DNA from: Fibrobacterota bacterium
Lineage (GTDB): Bacteria > Fibrobacterota > Fibrobacteria > UBA11236
Direction: 5' to 3'
DNA length: 64,000 nt
Assembly (NCBI GenBank): GCA_947482115.1
Contig: CANKII010000001.1
Location: 310,001 to 374,000, forward strand
The stretch's first letter is position 1; every line of letters starts with the position of its first letter. Shown here piece by piece: positions 44,495 through 53,591 of this stretch. Both the position numbers and the translations under genes were made by a program. The notes under the pieces are model-generated. The model made no database searches, was not told where the DNA came from, and worked only from the letters and a program-made list of their open reading frames with translations.

Positions 44495-45802
44495 ATGGAC
44501 TTTCATACTGTGGCTACCCACCTTATTCTTTTCATTCTGACGCTGACCCTTAGTGGTGTTCTCAGCGGGATCAAAACTGTTTTGGGTTTTTATCAAAAGC
44601 AGGATTTGGATTTGGCTTTATCCGGCAGTTCTTCGCGCTTTCAGGATTGGATTGAGAACGCCAACAAGCTTTGGAAAAAACCCGGATTTTTCGAATCCCT
44701 GAGTACCGGACGGTTTTTATTCGACTCCCTGACCCTGTTCCTAGGGGCAACGACTTTGACAGGGATCTTTTCAATGAATTGGGGTTGGGGATTTGCCCTT
44801 TCCGCTTTGGGGGTTTATTTGACGTCCCATTGGTGCATCCCCATGCTGGCTCAGGCCTATGCACCATCACTCGGTGGATTGGCCCTCCGCATTTACCGCA
44901 TTTATGACTTCGCCTTCATGGGAGCCATCGGGGAAGCGATTTACGGTTTGAATGAAACATTTCTCCGCAAATTGGGTCACGAACCGCGATTGAGTTTTCT
45001 CGGCGAAACCGGCATCAGCCATTTGCAATCCGAGCAGGAGGATGAAAATCCGGATCGCAGCGGACTCGAAGAAGAGGAGAAGGAAATGATCCGTTCAATC
45101 TTCGACCTTCGGGAAACGCAGGCCAAGGAAATCATGACTCCGCGCGTTGATGTCGTGGCGCTTGACATTCAAACTGGATATCGCGAAGCCATGGATCTGA
45201 TCAAGCATGAGAAATACAGCCGCATTCCGGTGTACGAAGAGGACATCGACCATGTGAAAGGCATTCTCCACATCATGGATTTGATGGGATTATCCGAAGA
45301 TGCGGTCAAGGAAGGTTTTGCGCTGAAGAATCTTATTCGTGAAACCTATTTTGTGCCGCGCACCAAGAAAATCGGCGATCTCATGCACGAGTTCCGGCAG
45401 AAGCACATACACATGGCCATTGTGGTGGATGAATATGGCGGCACATCAGGCATTGTCACGCTGGAGGATATCCTCGAAGAAATTGTCGGTGAGATACACG
45501 ACGAGGATGAAGTCGAAACCCACAAGGTTAAACGGCTTGAAGATGGTATTTACATCATCGATCCGATTATTTCCCTGTCTGACCTCAAGGAAGAACTCGA
45601 TATCGATTTACGCCCCGAGGATGAGGAAATCCATATCGATACATTGGGCGGTTTCATTCTTTATGTCCATGGCCGCATCCCGCACAAGGGTGACGTGATT
45701 CGGCACAAGGGGCTGGCATTTGAAGTGGTGGAAATGGACGGGAATAAAATTGAGAAAATTCGTTTGGTAACGGGAGCTGTGGCACAAACAGGAAAAAACT
45801 AA
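44495..45802 (+). CDS. HlyC/CorC family membrane protein with CBS pair
   Basis: 435-residue protein with an N-terminal CNNM-like membrane domain (helices about 5-25, 75-95, 100-125), then [22 protein letters not shown] leading to two CBS domains ([10 protein letters not shown]... and [14 protein letters not shown]... [20 protein letters not shown]) and a C-terminal CorC/HlyC domain (about 350-430). Such proteins are linked to magnesium or cobalt efflux and resistance. The N-terminal domain is rather divergent. Its stop faces the def stop with one base between. Confidence 0.87.
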   Translation: MDFHTVATHLILFILTLTLSGVLSGIKTVLGFYQKQDLDLALSGSSSRFQDWIENANKLWKKPGFFESLSTGRFLFDSLTLFLGATTLTGIFSMNWGWGFALSALGVYLTSHWCIPMLAQAYAPSLGGLALRIYRIYDFAFMGAIGEAIYGLNETFLRKLGHEPRLSFLGETGISHLQSEQEDENPDRSGLEEEEKEMIRSIFDLRETQAKEIMTPRVDVVALDIQTGYREAMDLIKHEKYSRIPVYEEDIDHVKGILHIMDLMGLSEDAVKEGFALKNLIRETYFVPRTKKIGDLMHEFRQKHIHMAIVVDEYGGTSGIVTLEDILEEIVGEIHDEDEVETHKVKRLEDGIYIIDPIISLSDLKEELDIDLRPEDEEIHIDTLGGFILYVHGRIPHKGDVIRHKGLAFEVVEMDGNKIEKIRLVTGAVAQTGKN

Positions 45803-45803
45803 G

Positions 45804-46331
45804 TCACCCCACCCTAATCCCCGTCTCCGCAAAAAACTCCTCGAGGTTGAGAAGTTTGTCTTCCGGTTCCATGCGCATGGGGTAAAGAATCCCCTCCAGA
45901 TGATCGTATTCATGCTGGAAAATGCGGGCCACAAAACCTTCCAGTGACATTTCGTGTTCCGCCCCGGTTCGATCTTGAAAGCCGACGCGCACGCCGTGAT
46001 AGCGGGGAACTTTCCCGCGAAAACCAGGAACGCTCAAACAGCCTTCCCAATCCTTCTCCACCGGCCCAAACTTTTCGAGGATAACCGGGTTAATGATCGG
46101 TGTCGGTTCCATGGTGGGGGAATTGGGGTAACGCGCCGAAGGTTTTGGGGCAAGGATGAATGCCCGAACACTTTGTCCAACTTGGGGAGCCGCGATGCCT
46201 ACTCCCATATATTCTTCACCACTTGAGATCAGGTCATCCAAGAATTTCTGGAATTCTGGATTGAGAATATCTTCCACCGTTTCGGAACGATGAGTCAGAT
46301 TGGGATTTTCTCTTTCAAGCAATGGAAGCAT
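45804..46331 (-). CDS. def: Peptide deformylase
   Basis: 175-residue metalloenzyme that removes the formyl group from nascent proteins. All three motifs are present: GIAAPQVGQSV (motif 1), EGCLSVPG with the metal-binding Cys (motif 2), and HEYDHLEG (motif 3, HExxH). ATG 46331 begins MLPLLERENPNLTHRSE, the normal distance from motif 1; the longer open frame upstream lies inside the epimerase gene. It follows the epimerase gene by 19 bp on the same strand. Confidence 0.95.
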   Translation of the reverse strand: MLPLLERENPNLTHRSETVEDILNPEFQKFLDDLISSGEEYMGVGIAAPQVGQSVRAFILAPKPSARYPNSPTMEPTPIINPVILEKFGPVEKDWEGCLSVPGFRGKVPRYHGVRVGFQDRTGAEHEMSLEGFVARIFQHEYDHLEGILYPMRMEPEDKLLNLEEFFAETGIRVG

Positions 46332-46350
46332 GTTCAATAAGATATCTGAT

Positions 46351-47403
46351 TTATAAGGAGATTTCACCCGGACTGTGTGCCAGTAATTCCACACCCAATC
46401 CCGGTTTTTGCGAAGGATAAAGAATGCCATCTGCAAAAGACAAGCCCGTAAAAGGATCTTCAGCCAATAACCAACTGCCATCCAAATCCGCCCAGTCGGC
46501 TTTTTGAGCCAGTGCCAAACCAGCAGAGATGAGCACGGAAGATTCCAACATACAACCCACCATGACCTTGAGATCATTTCGCCGGGCGAATTCCAGCATC
46601 TTCAATCCGGGACTCAATCCACCGCACTTTACCAGTTTGATGTTGATACCGGAAAACAGCCCGGTCATTTTTTCAACTTCCTCCGGCACCGCACAGCTTT
46701 CATCCGCAAGCAAGGGCAGGGGAGAGTCGCGAAGGATGGATTTCATTTCGTGATTCAAATGTGGCGGCAGCGGTTGTTCCACCGCTTCCACGCCAAGATC
46801 CCGAAATTGTGGTAAAAGCTTCCGGCATTGCTCCACGGTCCACGAAGCATTTGCATCCACAAGCAACCGTCGAACTCCGGAGTCCCGTAATTTGCGAAGC
46901 ACGGATAGATCCGCCTTGACATCCATTTTCACCTTGACCATGGGGAAGGCGGACAGTTCAAGAATTCGGAATTCCACATCTTCAGGAAGCGGGACGCTCA
47001 TGGTTACCGCCGTCATCAATGGCCGGGCGGGTTCATTCCACAATAGGTGGGCAACGGATTCATGCCTGAGTTTACCCCAAAGATCCCAAAGCGCAAGATC
47101 CACTGCGCAAAGGGCAGCGCGGGAAGGAGACAATATTTTCTCCGCTTCAACCCTGATGTGGTGGATGTCGGAGACGGATTCCAAAGTCTGACGTTTCAGG
47201 AAGTCCGCCAGTCCCAGCAACTGCATATGCACATCTGCGGCGTTCTCACCGAAATACCGGATGGGACTGGCTTCGCCGAATCCAAGCATTCCATCCTGTT
47301 CCACAGCCAGAAACACGTTCTCCGCACCCAAGGTGGCGCCCCGACTGGTGCGAAACGCTTGTTTGGCAGGGAGATACTTGCGAACGGCATGGGAGCGCAG
47401 CAT
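46351..47403 (-). CDS. Enolase-superfamily dipeptide epimerase (L-Ala-D/L-Glu type)
   Basis: 350-residue enolase-superfamily enzyme of the muconate-lactonizing subgroup. The KxK base is in MVKVKMDV (about 156), metal ligands are in LLVDANASW, AVEQPLP and LLADESC, the second base lysine in NIKLVKCGGL, followed by GCMLESSVLISAG and a DLDGSWLL ending. That set fits L-Ala-D/L-Glu epimerases, which recycle murein peptides, better than o-succinylbenzoate synthase, and the futalosine route here makes MenC unnecessary. Substrate remains an inference. It is divergent from a glycosyltransferase gene (50 bp). Confidence 0.85.
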   Translation of the reverse strand: MLRSHAVRKYLPAKQAFRTSRGATLGAENVFLAVEQDGMLGFGEASPIRYFGENAADVHMQLLGLADFLKRQTLESVSDIHHIRVEAEKILSPSRAALCAVDLALWDLWGKLRHESVAHLLWNEPARPLMTAVTMSVPLPEDVEFRILELSAFPMVKVKMDVKADLSVLRKLRDSGVRRLLVDANASWTVEQCRKLLPQFRDLGVEAVEQPLPPHLNHEMKSILRDSPLPLLADESCAVPEEVEKMTGLFSGINIKLVKCGGLSPGLKMLEFARRNDLKVMVGCMLESSVLISAGLALAQKADWADLDGSWLLAEDPFTGLSFADGILYPSQKPGLGVELLAHSPGEISL

Positions 47404-47453
47404 GCATGGAACATAATTTTTACCATGTACGTTTGCAGGATTGCTCCAGACTT

Positions 47454-48611
47454 ATGCGAATTCTCATCAGCCCCCTGGATTGGGGATTGGGTCATGCGAC
47501 CCGGGACATTCCGATTATCCGGGCCTTGCGCCGCGCGGGTCATGAAGTCATTATCTTCGCCAGCGGTGCGGGGCGCCGTTTATTGCAGGGGGAGTTTCCG
47601 GATTTGGAGATAGGCGAACTGCCTTCCTATTCGATGAGTTACTCCAAATCGAAAGCCTTGCTGCCCTTTTGGTTACTGGCTCAACTCCCTGTTTTCATCT
47701 TCTCCGTCTTTCGTGAACGCCGCTTGGTCAATGACCTTGTCCGTGACCACCGTATTGATTTGATCATTTCAGATGGCCGGTATGGATTAAAAACTGCGCT
47801 CGTACCCTGTATCTTCATCACCCACCAACTTTGCATTCTGCCACCCGGCCCAAACTGGCTTCGCTCGCTTTTATCCGCTCCCATCCAGTCCTTAAACCGT
47901 TTTGCGTTGCGGGATTTCAAGAAAATTTGGGTTCCGGATTTTCCGGGAGCCGTGAATCTTTCCGGCAGACTGGGTCATCCAAATCCTGCATGGCCCCCTG
48001 TTCAGTACATCTTTCCACTATGCCGTTTTCGGGAAAACTCGTTGCCTTGGAATCGTCCAGCCGAAATCGATGCCAAGGATTTGAAAATTGATTTGTTGGC
48101 CTTGGTTAGCGGACCAGAACCCCAGCGCACCGTGTTTGAGAAAATGTTAACCGAAGCATTAAAAAAGATGTCCGGGACACGTGCGTTAGTGCGTGGATTG
48201 CCGGGGCAACCCGTAGGGGCGCATCGCGATGCGCCCCTACGGGAATTGCCCCGACAAATGGTTCGTGAAAATGAATTGAACGTATTCGATCACCTGTCTG
48301 GAAATGATTTGACCCAATTCCTGGCCGCAGCGGATAAAGTCGTATGTCGTTCAGGTTATACCTCGGTCATGGAACTTGCCGGGTTAGGAAAACGCAACAT
48401 TCTGCTTATTCCCACACCCGGTCAACCCGAACAGGAATATCTGGGAAAGCATTTGCAAAAAATGGGATTGGCCGAATGTCAGGAACAGGAAGCCTTTAGT
48501 ATTGAGATAGGATTGCACACCGCTGCCGAACTTCCGGGTTTTGCCCTGTTGTTTCAAAATTCCGAAACCCAAACCAACACTTCGGATTTGGTGAAGTCTT
48601 TCGTTTTATAA
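47454..48611 (+). CDS. MurG-like (GT-B) glycosyltransferase family protein
   Basis: 385-residue GT-B-type protein. It begins RILISPLDWGLGHATRDIPI with the glycine-rich nucleotide-sugar loop and ends with KVVCRSGYTSVMELAGLGK and PTPGQPEQEYLGKHL, the C-terminal GT28-type donor site. Many FCB genomes encode such proteins; substrate unknown. ATG 47454 is chosen because it starts the first strand. An in-frame palindromic repeat at 48202-48253 encodes PGQPVGAHRDAPLRELPR, probably an insertion in a surface loop between the two domains' core elements. Confidence 0.78.
   Translation: MRILISPLDWGLGHATRDIPIIRALRRAGHEVIIFASGAGRRLLQGEFPDLEIGELPSYSMSYSKSKALLPFWLLAQLPVFIFSVFRERRLVNDLVRDHRIDLIISDGRYGLKTALVPCIFITHQLCILPPGPNWLRSLLSAPIQSLNRFALRDFKKIWVPDFPGAVNLSGRLGHPNPAWPPVQYIFPLCRFRENSLPWNRPAEIDAKDLKIDLLALVSGPEPQRTVFEKMLTEALKKMSGTRALVRGLPGQPVGAHRDAPLRELPRQMVRENELNVFDHLSGNDLTQFLAAADKVVCRSGYTSVMELAGLGKRNILLIPTPGQPEQEYLGKHLQKMGLAECQEQEAFSIEIGLHTAAELPGFALLFQNSETQTNTSDLVKSFVL
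48202..48253. repeat. Palindromic repeat inside a coding sequence
   Basis: A perfect 34-bp palindrome (48210-48243; half-site CCCGTAGGGGCGCATCG) is extended by matching arms CGGGGCAA (48202-48209) and TTGCCCCG (48246-48253). The core GTAGGGGCG...CGCCCCTAC is shared with the intergenic element at 41761-41803. The reading frame of the glycosyltransferase is kept through it. Confidence 0.85.
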
Positions 48612-48623
48612 TTTCCACCCCAC

Positions 48624-50345
48624 ATGCCCGTGAACTTTTCCTCCCGTAATCTCGTTCTTTGTGTTTTATCCGGATTGGGCCTGCAGGTTTTTGCAGCAAC
48701 CGAACCGGTTGATCGAATGCTGTCCTATCTCGAAGGACAGCTTCAAAACAATTTCAAGGAATTGAAGGAACTGAAAAAACAGGATTCGCTTCCTCCGTAT
48801 TTCATCGCGTACCGGGTGCATGATTCCGACAATGTCTCCTTCAGCGCCAACAAGGGCGGAGTCATCCGGGATCGCCATGAAAATTCGCGCACTTTAAGCG
48901 TCGAAACCCGTGTCGGCAGTTCGAAGTTCGACAACACGCATCCCATCCGCGAAAATCTCGACTTCGTGCAATGGAGCGGTTATCAAAACGTGCCGTGGCC
49001 TGTGGACGACAACCCGGTATATTGGCGCAAATCCCTGCGGGTGGCGACAGATTATGCCTATCGCGCCGCGCAGGATCAATACGCGAAGATTTATGCCAAC
49101 GTCGGCGTTCGCCCTCAAACAGGGGATTCGGGGCTCGATTTTGCCAGCGCCATTCCAGTGCGCTCTTCGCTGATCGAAAAAGGACGGTCGCGATCCCGCA
49201 AGGCTTATGATTCCCTGTATGCCCGCATCGTACGGGCCTCGTCCCTGTTTTCCGAGGACCCCAAACTTTATGCCAGCCAAATCGATTTTCATTTCGGAAC
49301 CGTTGTGAAGCGCATGGTTTCCACTGAAGGAACTTCTCTGGCAGATCGCGAAATGCTCGGCAGTCTTTCGATTTACGTGGAAACCAAGGCCGATGACGGA
49401 ATGGTCCTCTGGTTGGTGCGTGATTTCAGTTTCCGGGAACCGCCGGTGAATTTTTCACAGGATACACTGGATGCGGCGGTGAAGTTGCTGATGGCTCGAC
49501 TGGATACCTTGCGCCATGCTCCGGTGATGGAAACGTACGCAGGTCCAGTGATTCTCGAAAATGTGGCCGCAGGGGTTTTTGTCCATGAAGTATTCGGGCA
49601 TCGTGTGGAAGGACACCGGCAAAAGGCGGTGGATGAAGGACAAACTTTCGTCTCCAAGGTGGGGCAGACCCTGACGAATCCCATGATCAGCATTGAAGAT
49701 AATCCCACCGTTCAAACGTTTGAAGGACGTGCACTGAATGGCTCCTACCGCTTTGATGACGAGGGCGTTCCCAGTCAGCGAACACTTTTGATTGAGAATG
49801 GAGTGTTCAAGGGATTTCTCTTTGGACGTTCGGTGTTGTCTCCCAAAGGCCTGTCCAACGGTCATGGTCGCGCCAACCCCGGTTTGCCGGTGGTGGCACG
49901 CATGGGGAATACCATCCTGACATCGACACAAACCATGCCGTTTACCGCGCTGAGGGACAGCTTGAAATCCCTTTTGCGCCAGCAGGGAAAACCTTTCGGG
50001 CTCATCCTTCACGACATTTCGGGCGGATTCACTTACACCACCCGGGATCTTCCACAAACATTCCGGGTTGAACCGTTGTATCTCACACAGGTGTTTGCCG
50101 ATGGCCGCCCGGATCAAGTGGTCCGCGGTGTGGACGCGGTGGGAACACCGCTTGCCAGTCTGGGACAAATCCTTGCCGCAGGAAATGACCCGGCTATTTT
50201 CAACGGTCAATGCGGTGCGGAATCCGGCTGGGTCCCCGTTGCCGCCGTGTCGCCGTCCCTGTTGTTGCGCTCTTTGGAATTTGAAACTCGCGCCAGGGAT
50301 CAGAACCTTCCGCCGTTGCTGGCTCCACCGCGGAGGGAGCCATGA
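48624..50345 (+). CDS. Exported TldD/PmbA-family metallopeptidase
   Basis: 573-residue protein of the TldD/PmbA (U62) family with a signal peptide (NLVLCVLSGLGLQVFA, to about residue 23), unlike cytoplasmic E. coli TldD. The zinc motif HEVFGHRVEGHR (HExxxH, about residue 320) is intact and a C-terminal cysteine in NGQCGAESG could be the third ligand. It would act in the periplasm or outside. The start of the next gene, a homologue without the zinc motif, overlaps its stop (ATGA), as in heterodimeric TldD/TldE where only one subunit has the metal site. Confidence 0.87.
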   Translation: MPVNFSSRNLVLCVLSGLGLQVFAATEPVDRMLSYLEGQLQNNFKELKELKKQDSLPPYFIAYRVHDSDNVSFSANKGGVIRDRHENSRTLSVETRVGSSKFDNTHPIRENLDFVQWSGYQNVPWPVDDNPVYWRKSLRVATDYAYRAAQDQYAKIYANVGVRPQTGDSGLDFASAIPVRSSLIEKGRSRSRKAYDSLYARIVRASSLFSEDPKLYASQIDFHFGTVVKRMVSTEGTSLADREMLGSLSIYVETKADDGMVLWLVRDFSFREPPVNFSQDTLDAAVKLLMARLDTLRHAPVMETYAGPVILENVAAGVFVHEVFGHRVEGHRQKAVDEGQTFVSKVGQTLTNPMISIEDNPTVQTFEGRALNGSYRFDDEGVPSQRTLLIENGVFKGFLFGRSVLSPKGLSNGHGRANPGLPVVARMGNTILTSTQTMPFTALRDSLKSLLRQQGKPFGLILHDISGGFTYTTRDLPQTFRVEPLYLTQVFADGRPDQVVRGVDAVGTPLASLGQILAAGNDPAIFNGQCGAESGWVPVAAVSPSLLLRSLEFETRARDQNLPPLLAPPRREP

Positions 50346-52048
50346 GATTTCTTCCCGCGATTTTGCTTGCTGCTGTTTCTGCATTTTCATTACCACCCAC
50401 AAAGGTGTTCAAAATCAATGAACCGGATGCATCCATCATTCCGGCCATGCGCAGCGAGCTGAACCGTTCCATGGACAGCTTGAGGTTGCGCGGACAAAGC
50501 GGTCCGTACTTCCTGAGCTATTTGTACTGGGACATACAGGGATATCGCGTGGAGGCTTCACAAGGTTCCATTGAAAAAGCCGCGTCCGATCGGTTGCATG
50601 CGACCGACGTGGATTTGCGGGTGGGTTCTTACGAGCACGATCAATCACTGTATGAAGGAGGGATTGTCTTCGGTCCACGCCTGCGGGCTCCACTACCGGA
50701 TGACAATGACACCTTGCTTTTGCGACAGACCTTGTGGGCGCAAACCGATGCCCGTTACAAGGTGGCCGTGGAACAGCTGGCCCAGAAAAAATCCTTTCTG
50801 TCCAGTCATCATGGCATGGACGCGCTACCGGACTGGTCGCGGCAAAAAGTTTTGCAACAACAGGACGTGGATTCCATTGTTCCGCCGGACACGGCCGCAT
50901 GGATTTCGCTTTGCCGGAACCTGAGCGATGTATTGAGGGACAATCCGTGGCTTGCAGAATCACGCGTGGCCTACCAATACTATTACGTCACCTTGTACTA
51001 CGTGGATTCGGAAGGCTCCAGCCACATCCAGACCCTTCAGGAAAACGCCCTGCTGGCCGCCGTTTTGTGTCAGGCAAAAGACGGGACTCCGCTGTGGGAT
51101 TATCTGCGTCTTGCGGCACGCGATACCTTGCCCGGGGGAGGGAAAACCGGCGCAACCTCTTTCAAGTCCCTTAAAGATTCACTGGAAGGTTTAATGGAGC
51201 GTCTGGATCGATTGAGAATTTCACCACCCGTGAAATTTTATCGCGGTCCGGTATTGTTCGCCGGTACGGCTGCCGGAGAAGTGATGCAACACGCGCTGAT
51301 TCATCCTCAAATGCGGTTGCGACAGCCCTTGAGTGAAAACAGCGAGCAGCCCTTTTTGCTCAGTCTTCAGGGCCGAAAATATTTTCCGGATAATTTCACC
51401 GTGCGGGATACTCCCGGTCTTCGACGCTTGGGGGACAAATTGCTTTTCGGAGGTTATCGATTTGATCACCAAGGGCAACCCGCCGAAGATGTGACGTTGA
51501 TAGACAAAGGCCGTATTGCGGATTTTTATCGCGGTAAACTTCCCGTGGAATCCGGTGTGACGCGGGACAATGGCCATTGGCGGTTTGGCGGAGGCTTTCC
51601 CGGAGTGGTGCAGGTTCAGACAACCGGGGGCGTTCCAGAACAAACATTGATGGATTCCCTGCAGGCCCGTGCGAAGGATGAAGGTTCTCCGTTTGGATTG
51701 CGAGTCTCCAAATTCTTTGATGACGATGCCTACAAGCTTTTGCGTCATCCTCTGGCGCAAAGCATTCCCTTCGGTGGTTATGCTTCCGCCCGTGGCTCTT
51801 TCAGTTTGCCGGCACCCGTGACTTTGGACGCGGTGGATGCAAAAACCGGAGAGCAAACTCCCATGCGGGGTTTGTCTTTCAATTCGTTGGATTCCAAGTC
51901 CTTGCGGGATATTGTGGCCACAGGGGATTCCGCCCGTCTCTTTGAACCCGAAGCTTCGTTTTCTTTAATCTGCCCTTCATTGCTTTTCAGCCTGCTGGAT
52001 TTGGGTGGCAGCCCTCAGGCCCAACCCAGGCTTCCTCTGCTTCCCTGA
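50342..52048 (+). CDS. Exported TldD/TldE-like protein lacking the zinc motif
   Basis: 568-residue homologue of the preceding protein. It has a signal peptide (RFLPAILLAAVSAFSLP) and the same N-terminal pattern (MRSELNRSMDSLRLRGQSGPYFLSY). Where the partner has HEVFGHRVEGHR it reads QHALIHPQMRLRQ, so the HExxxH motif is lost, and the C-terminal cysteine region is also changed. Translationally coupled to the active subunit (4-bp overlap), it is probably the structural TldE-like half of a heterodimer rather than a dead gene. Confidence 0.8.
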   Translation: MRFLPAILLAAVSAFSLPPTKVFKINEPDASIIPAMRSELNRSMDSLRLRGQSGPYFLSYLYWDIQGYRVEASQGSIEKAASDRLHATDVDLRVGSYEHDQSLYEGGIVFGPRLRAPLPDDNDTLLLRQTLWAQTDARYKVAVEQLAQKKSFLSSHHGMDALPDWSRQKVLQQQDVDSIVPPDTAAWISLCRNLSDVLRDNPWLAESRVAYQYYYVTLYYVDSEGSSHIQTLQENALLAAVLCQAKDGTPLWDYLRLAARDTLPGGGKTGATSFKSLKDSLEGLMERLDRLRISPPVKFYRGPVLFAGTAAGEVMQHALIHPQMRLRQPLSENSEQPFLLSLQGRKYFPDNFTVRDTPGLRRLGDKLLFGGYRFDHQGQPAEDVTLIDKGRIADFYRGKLPVESGVTRDNGHWRFGGGFPGVVQVQTTGGVPEQTLMDSLQARAKDEGSPFGLRVSKFFDDDAYKLLRHPLAQSIPFGGYASARGSFSLPAPVTLDAVDAKTGEQTPMRGLSFNSLDSKSLRDIVATGDSARLFEPEASFSLICPSLLFSLLDLGGSPQAQPRLPLLP

Positions 52049-52090
52049 GCGGACTTGTAAGGCGGAAAGACAAAAAATCCTCCCCAACCC

Positions 52091-52372
52091 ATGCCGTTGG
52101 AACTAAATTTTGGCACATCTTTTACCACTGGAGTGTGCGATTTGGATACGGAAAAAGCGCAAAAAATTCGCGCTATCATCGCTGAGGTGGTGGGTTTCGA
52201 CCCCAAGGAAATTCAGGACGAAGATCGCTTCATCATGGACTACAGCATTGCCTATGCCGAACGCAAAGCGTTACTGGAACGTTTGAACGCGGATTTTTCC
52301 AAGGATTTGGAATTCAGCGCCTTCTGCCAGCTCGAAACGGTTGGATCGGTTCTCGGCACCTATTTGGGATAA
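52091..52372 (+). CDS. Acyl-carrier-protein-like protein lacking the usual serine
   Basis: 93-residue acidic protein with the ACP four-helix pattern: KAQKIRAIIAEVVGFDPKEI, then DRFIMDYSIAYAERKALLERL, and a final ETVGSVLGTYL. In a straight alignment with ACP (F-x-x-D-x-x-x-D-S-L) the phosphopantetheine serine falls on a tyrosine and the preceding Asp on Ala; a serine three residues earlier could only serve with a shifted loop. It may thus be a non-acylated ACP fold. ATG 52091 is used; a later GTG is possible. It is followed after 15 bp by an unknown gene. Confidence 0.6.
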   Translation: MPLELNFGTSFTTGVCDLDTEKAQKIRAIIAEVVGFDPKEIQDEDRFIMDYSIAYAERKALLERLNADFSKDLEFSAFCQLETVGSVLGTYLG

Positions 52373-52387
52373 CACTGGCTTGGGCCT

Positions 52388-52933
52388 TTGAAAAACGAGC
52401 CTCTTCTCCCCAGCGCACAGGGCCAGGACCGGCATCAAACCATCAAACGCTGGGAACGGATCGTCCAACGCAGCGCTTGGAGGCGCAGGCGGGAAGAAAA
52501 TGAAGCGCCTCCACTGCCTTGTCTCTGGCGCTCCGACATCCACTCCAAACCTGAAACCCGACAAGCCCGTCTCATAGCATTGTTTGAAGGTGAATTGGCT
52601 TTGGTTCGTTTTCTGGAACCCACTGATCTTCGTTTGTTGAGATGCGGAATCCCCTGGAATGTGTGGCATCCGTGGATTCTGAAAGCATGGCTCCGGGGCG
52701 CAATCGTACCTCAACCTTTCATCTTGCTTAAACGAATATCCTCCAAGCTGATCGAAGAAGCTTTGCATTGGCCTGCTTCATTACAGATGGAGTTTTTTAT
52801 CAAACTACGGAAAACCGGATTGTTGTCATCATTGCCAAAACTGGATGCTTCCAATATTTCCCAATGGATGCATTGGGATGAAGTCCGGCCAAGCTTTATG
52901 GATTTTAAAGAAAGCGGAATCGCGGAACTTTAA
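52388..52933 (+). CDS. Hypothetical protein
   Basis: 181-residue protein beginning at a TTG (KNEPLLPSAQGQDRHQTIKRW). It has an Arg-rich N-terminus (RSAWRRRREENE) and a Trp-rich helical remainder (GIPWNVWHPWILKAWLRG). No signal peptide, membrane helix or known domain was recognised. It follows the ACP-like gene on the same strand and its stop overlaps that of the convergent greB by 4 bp. Start codon uncertain. Confidence 0.5.
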   Translation: MKNEPLLPSAQGQDRHQTIKRWERIVQRSAWRRRREENEAPPLPCLWRSDIHSKPETRQARLIALFEGELALVRFLEPTDLRLLRCGIPWNVWHPWILKAWLRGAIVPQPFILLKRISSKLIEEALHWPASLQMEFFIKLRKTGLLSSLPKLDASNISQWMHWDEVRPSFMDFKESGIAEL

Positions 52934-53403
52934 TCGGGATAATCCACGGACTCGATGGAATATTCCTGAATACCCTTCGGTGTCTCCACCTGAATAGTTC
53001 CCGATGGCAAATGGCCCATCAATACTTTTCCAAAAGGAGATTCCTGTGAAATCTTCCCGGCGATCGGGTCGATTTCATCCGAGCCCACAATTTGCACGGT
53101 CATCTCTTCGCCGGATTTCTTTTTCAAAACCACGCGAGCTCCGAAATAAATCTTGTCGTTTCTCCGCGTGCCTTCGACCACCTTGCTCCGACTGATCTTT
53201 CCGTCCAGTTCGCGCAAACGCCGGTCGATTTCCCGAAGCTTCTTGCGTCCATAGATGTATTCGGCATTTTCGGAACGATCCCCCTGCGCAGCCGCATAGG
53301 CAATTTCTTCAAGCAGCTTGGGGCGAACTTCCCGAAACAGGTTTCCCCACTCCTCACGGAGCTTTAACATGCCTTCGGCGCTGATGGGGGAAGAATCAGT
53401 CAT
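52930..53403 (-). CDS. greB: Transcript cleavage factor GreA/GreB family
   Basis: 157-residue Gre factor. The N-terminal coiled coil carries the acidic tip (AAAQGDRSENAEYIYGRKKL, the conserved D-x-x-E-N-A-E-Y) that inserts into the RNA polymerase secondary channel to stimulate cleavage of backtracked RNA; the C-terminal FKBP-like domain ends SPFGKVLMGH...YSIESV. YGRKKLREIDRRLRELDGKI is closer to GreB than GreA. ATG 53403 (MTDSSPIS) is preferred to the upstream codon, which is inside tRNA-Phe. It lies 18 bp after tRNA-Phe and may be cotranscribed. Confidence 0.9.
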   Translation of the reverse strand: MTDSSPISAEGMLKLREEWGNLFREVRPKLLEEIAYAAAQGDRSENAEYIYGRKKLREIDRRLRELDGKISRSKVVEGTRRNDKIYFGARVVLKKKSGEEMTVQIVGSDEIDPIAGKISQESPFGKVLMGHLPSGTIQVETPKGIQEYSIESVDYPD

Positions 53404-53421
53404 AATGAAGAAAGGGGAAAA

Positions 53422-53497
<76 letters not shown>

Positions 53498-53591
53498 AAC
53501 GGGGGCTAAATGTATTTGCCCATGCCCAAAATTTCAAGGAATTAGGCCCTAAAGCAGGTTCTATGTTTTACAGAGGCAAGAAAAAACCGGC

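Noticed and set aside
46332-46577. Longer N-terminus for peptide deformylase
   Set aside because: The extra 82 residues lie in the epimerase gene and match no deformylase; the internal ATG gives the normal length.
46351-47403. o-Succinylbenzoate synthase (MenC)
   Set aside because: The residue pattern fits dipeptide epimerases better, and mqnE indicates the futalosine pathway, which does not use MenC.
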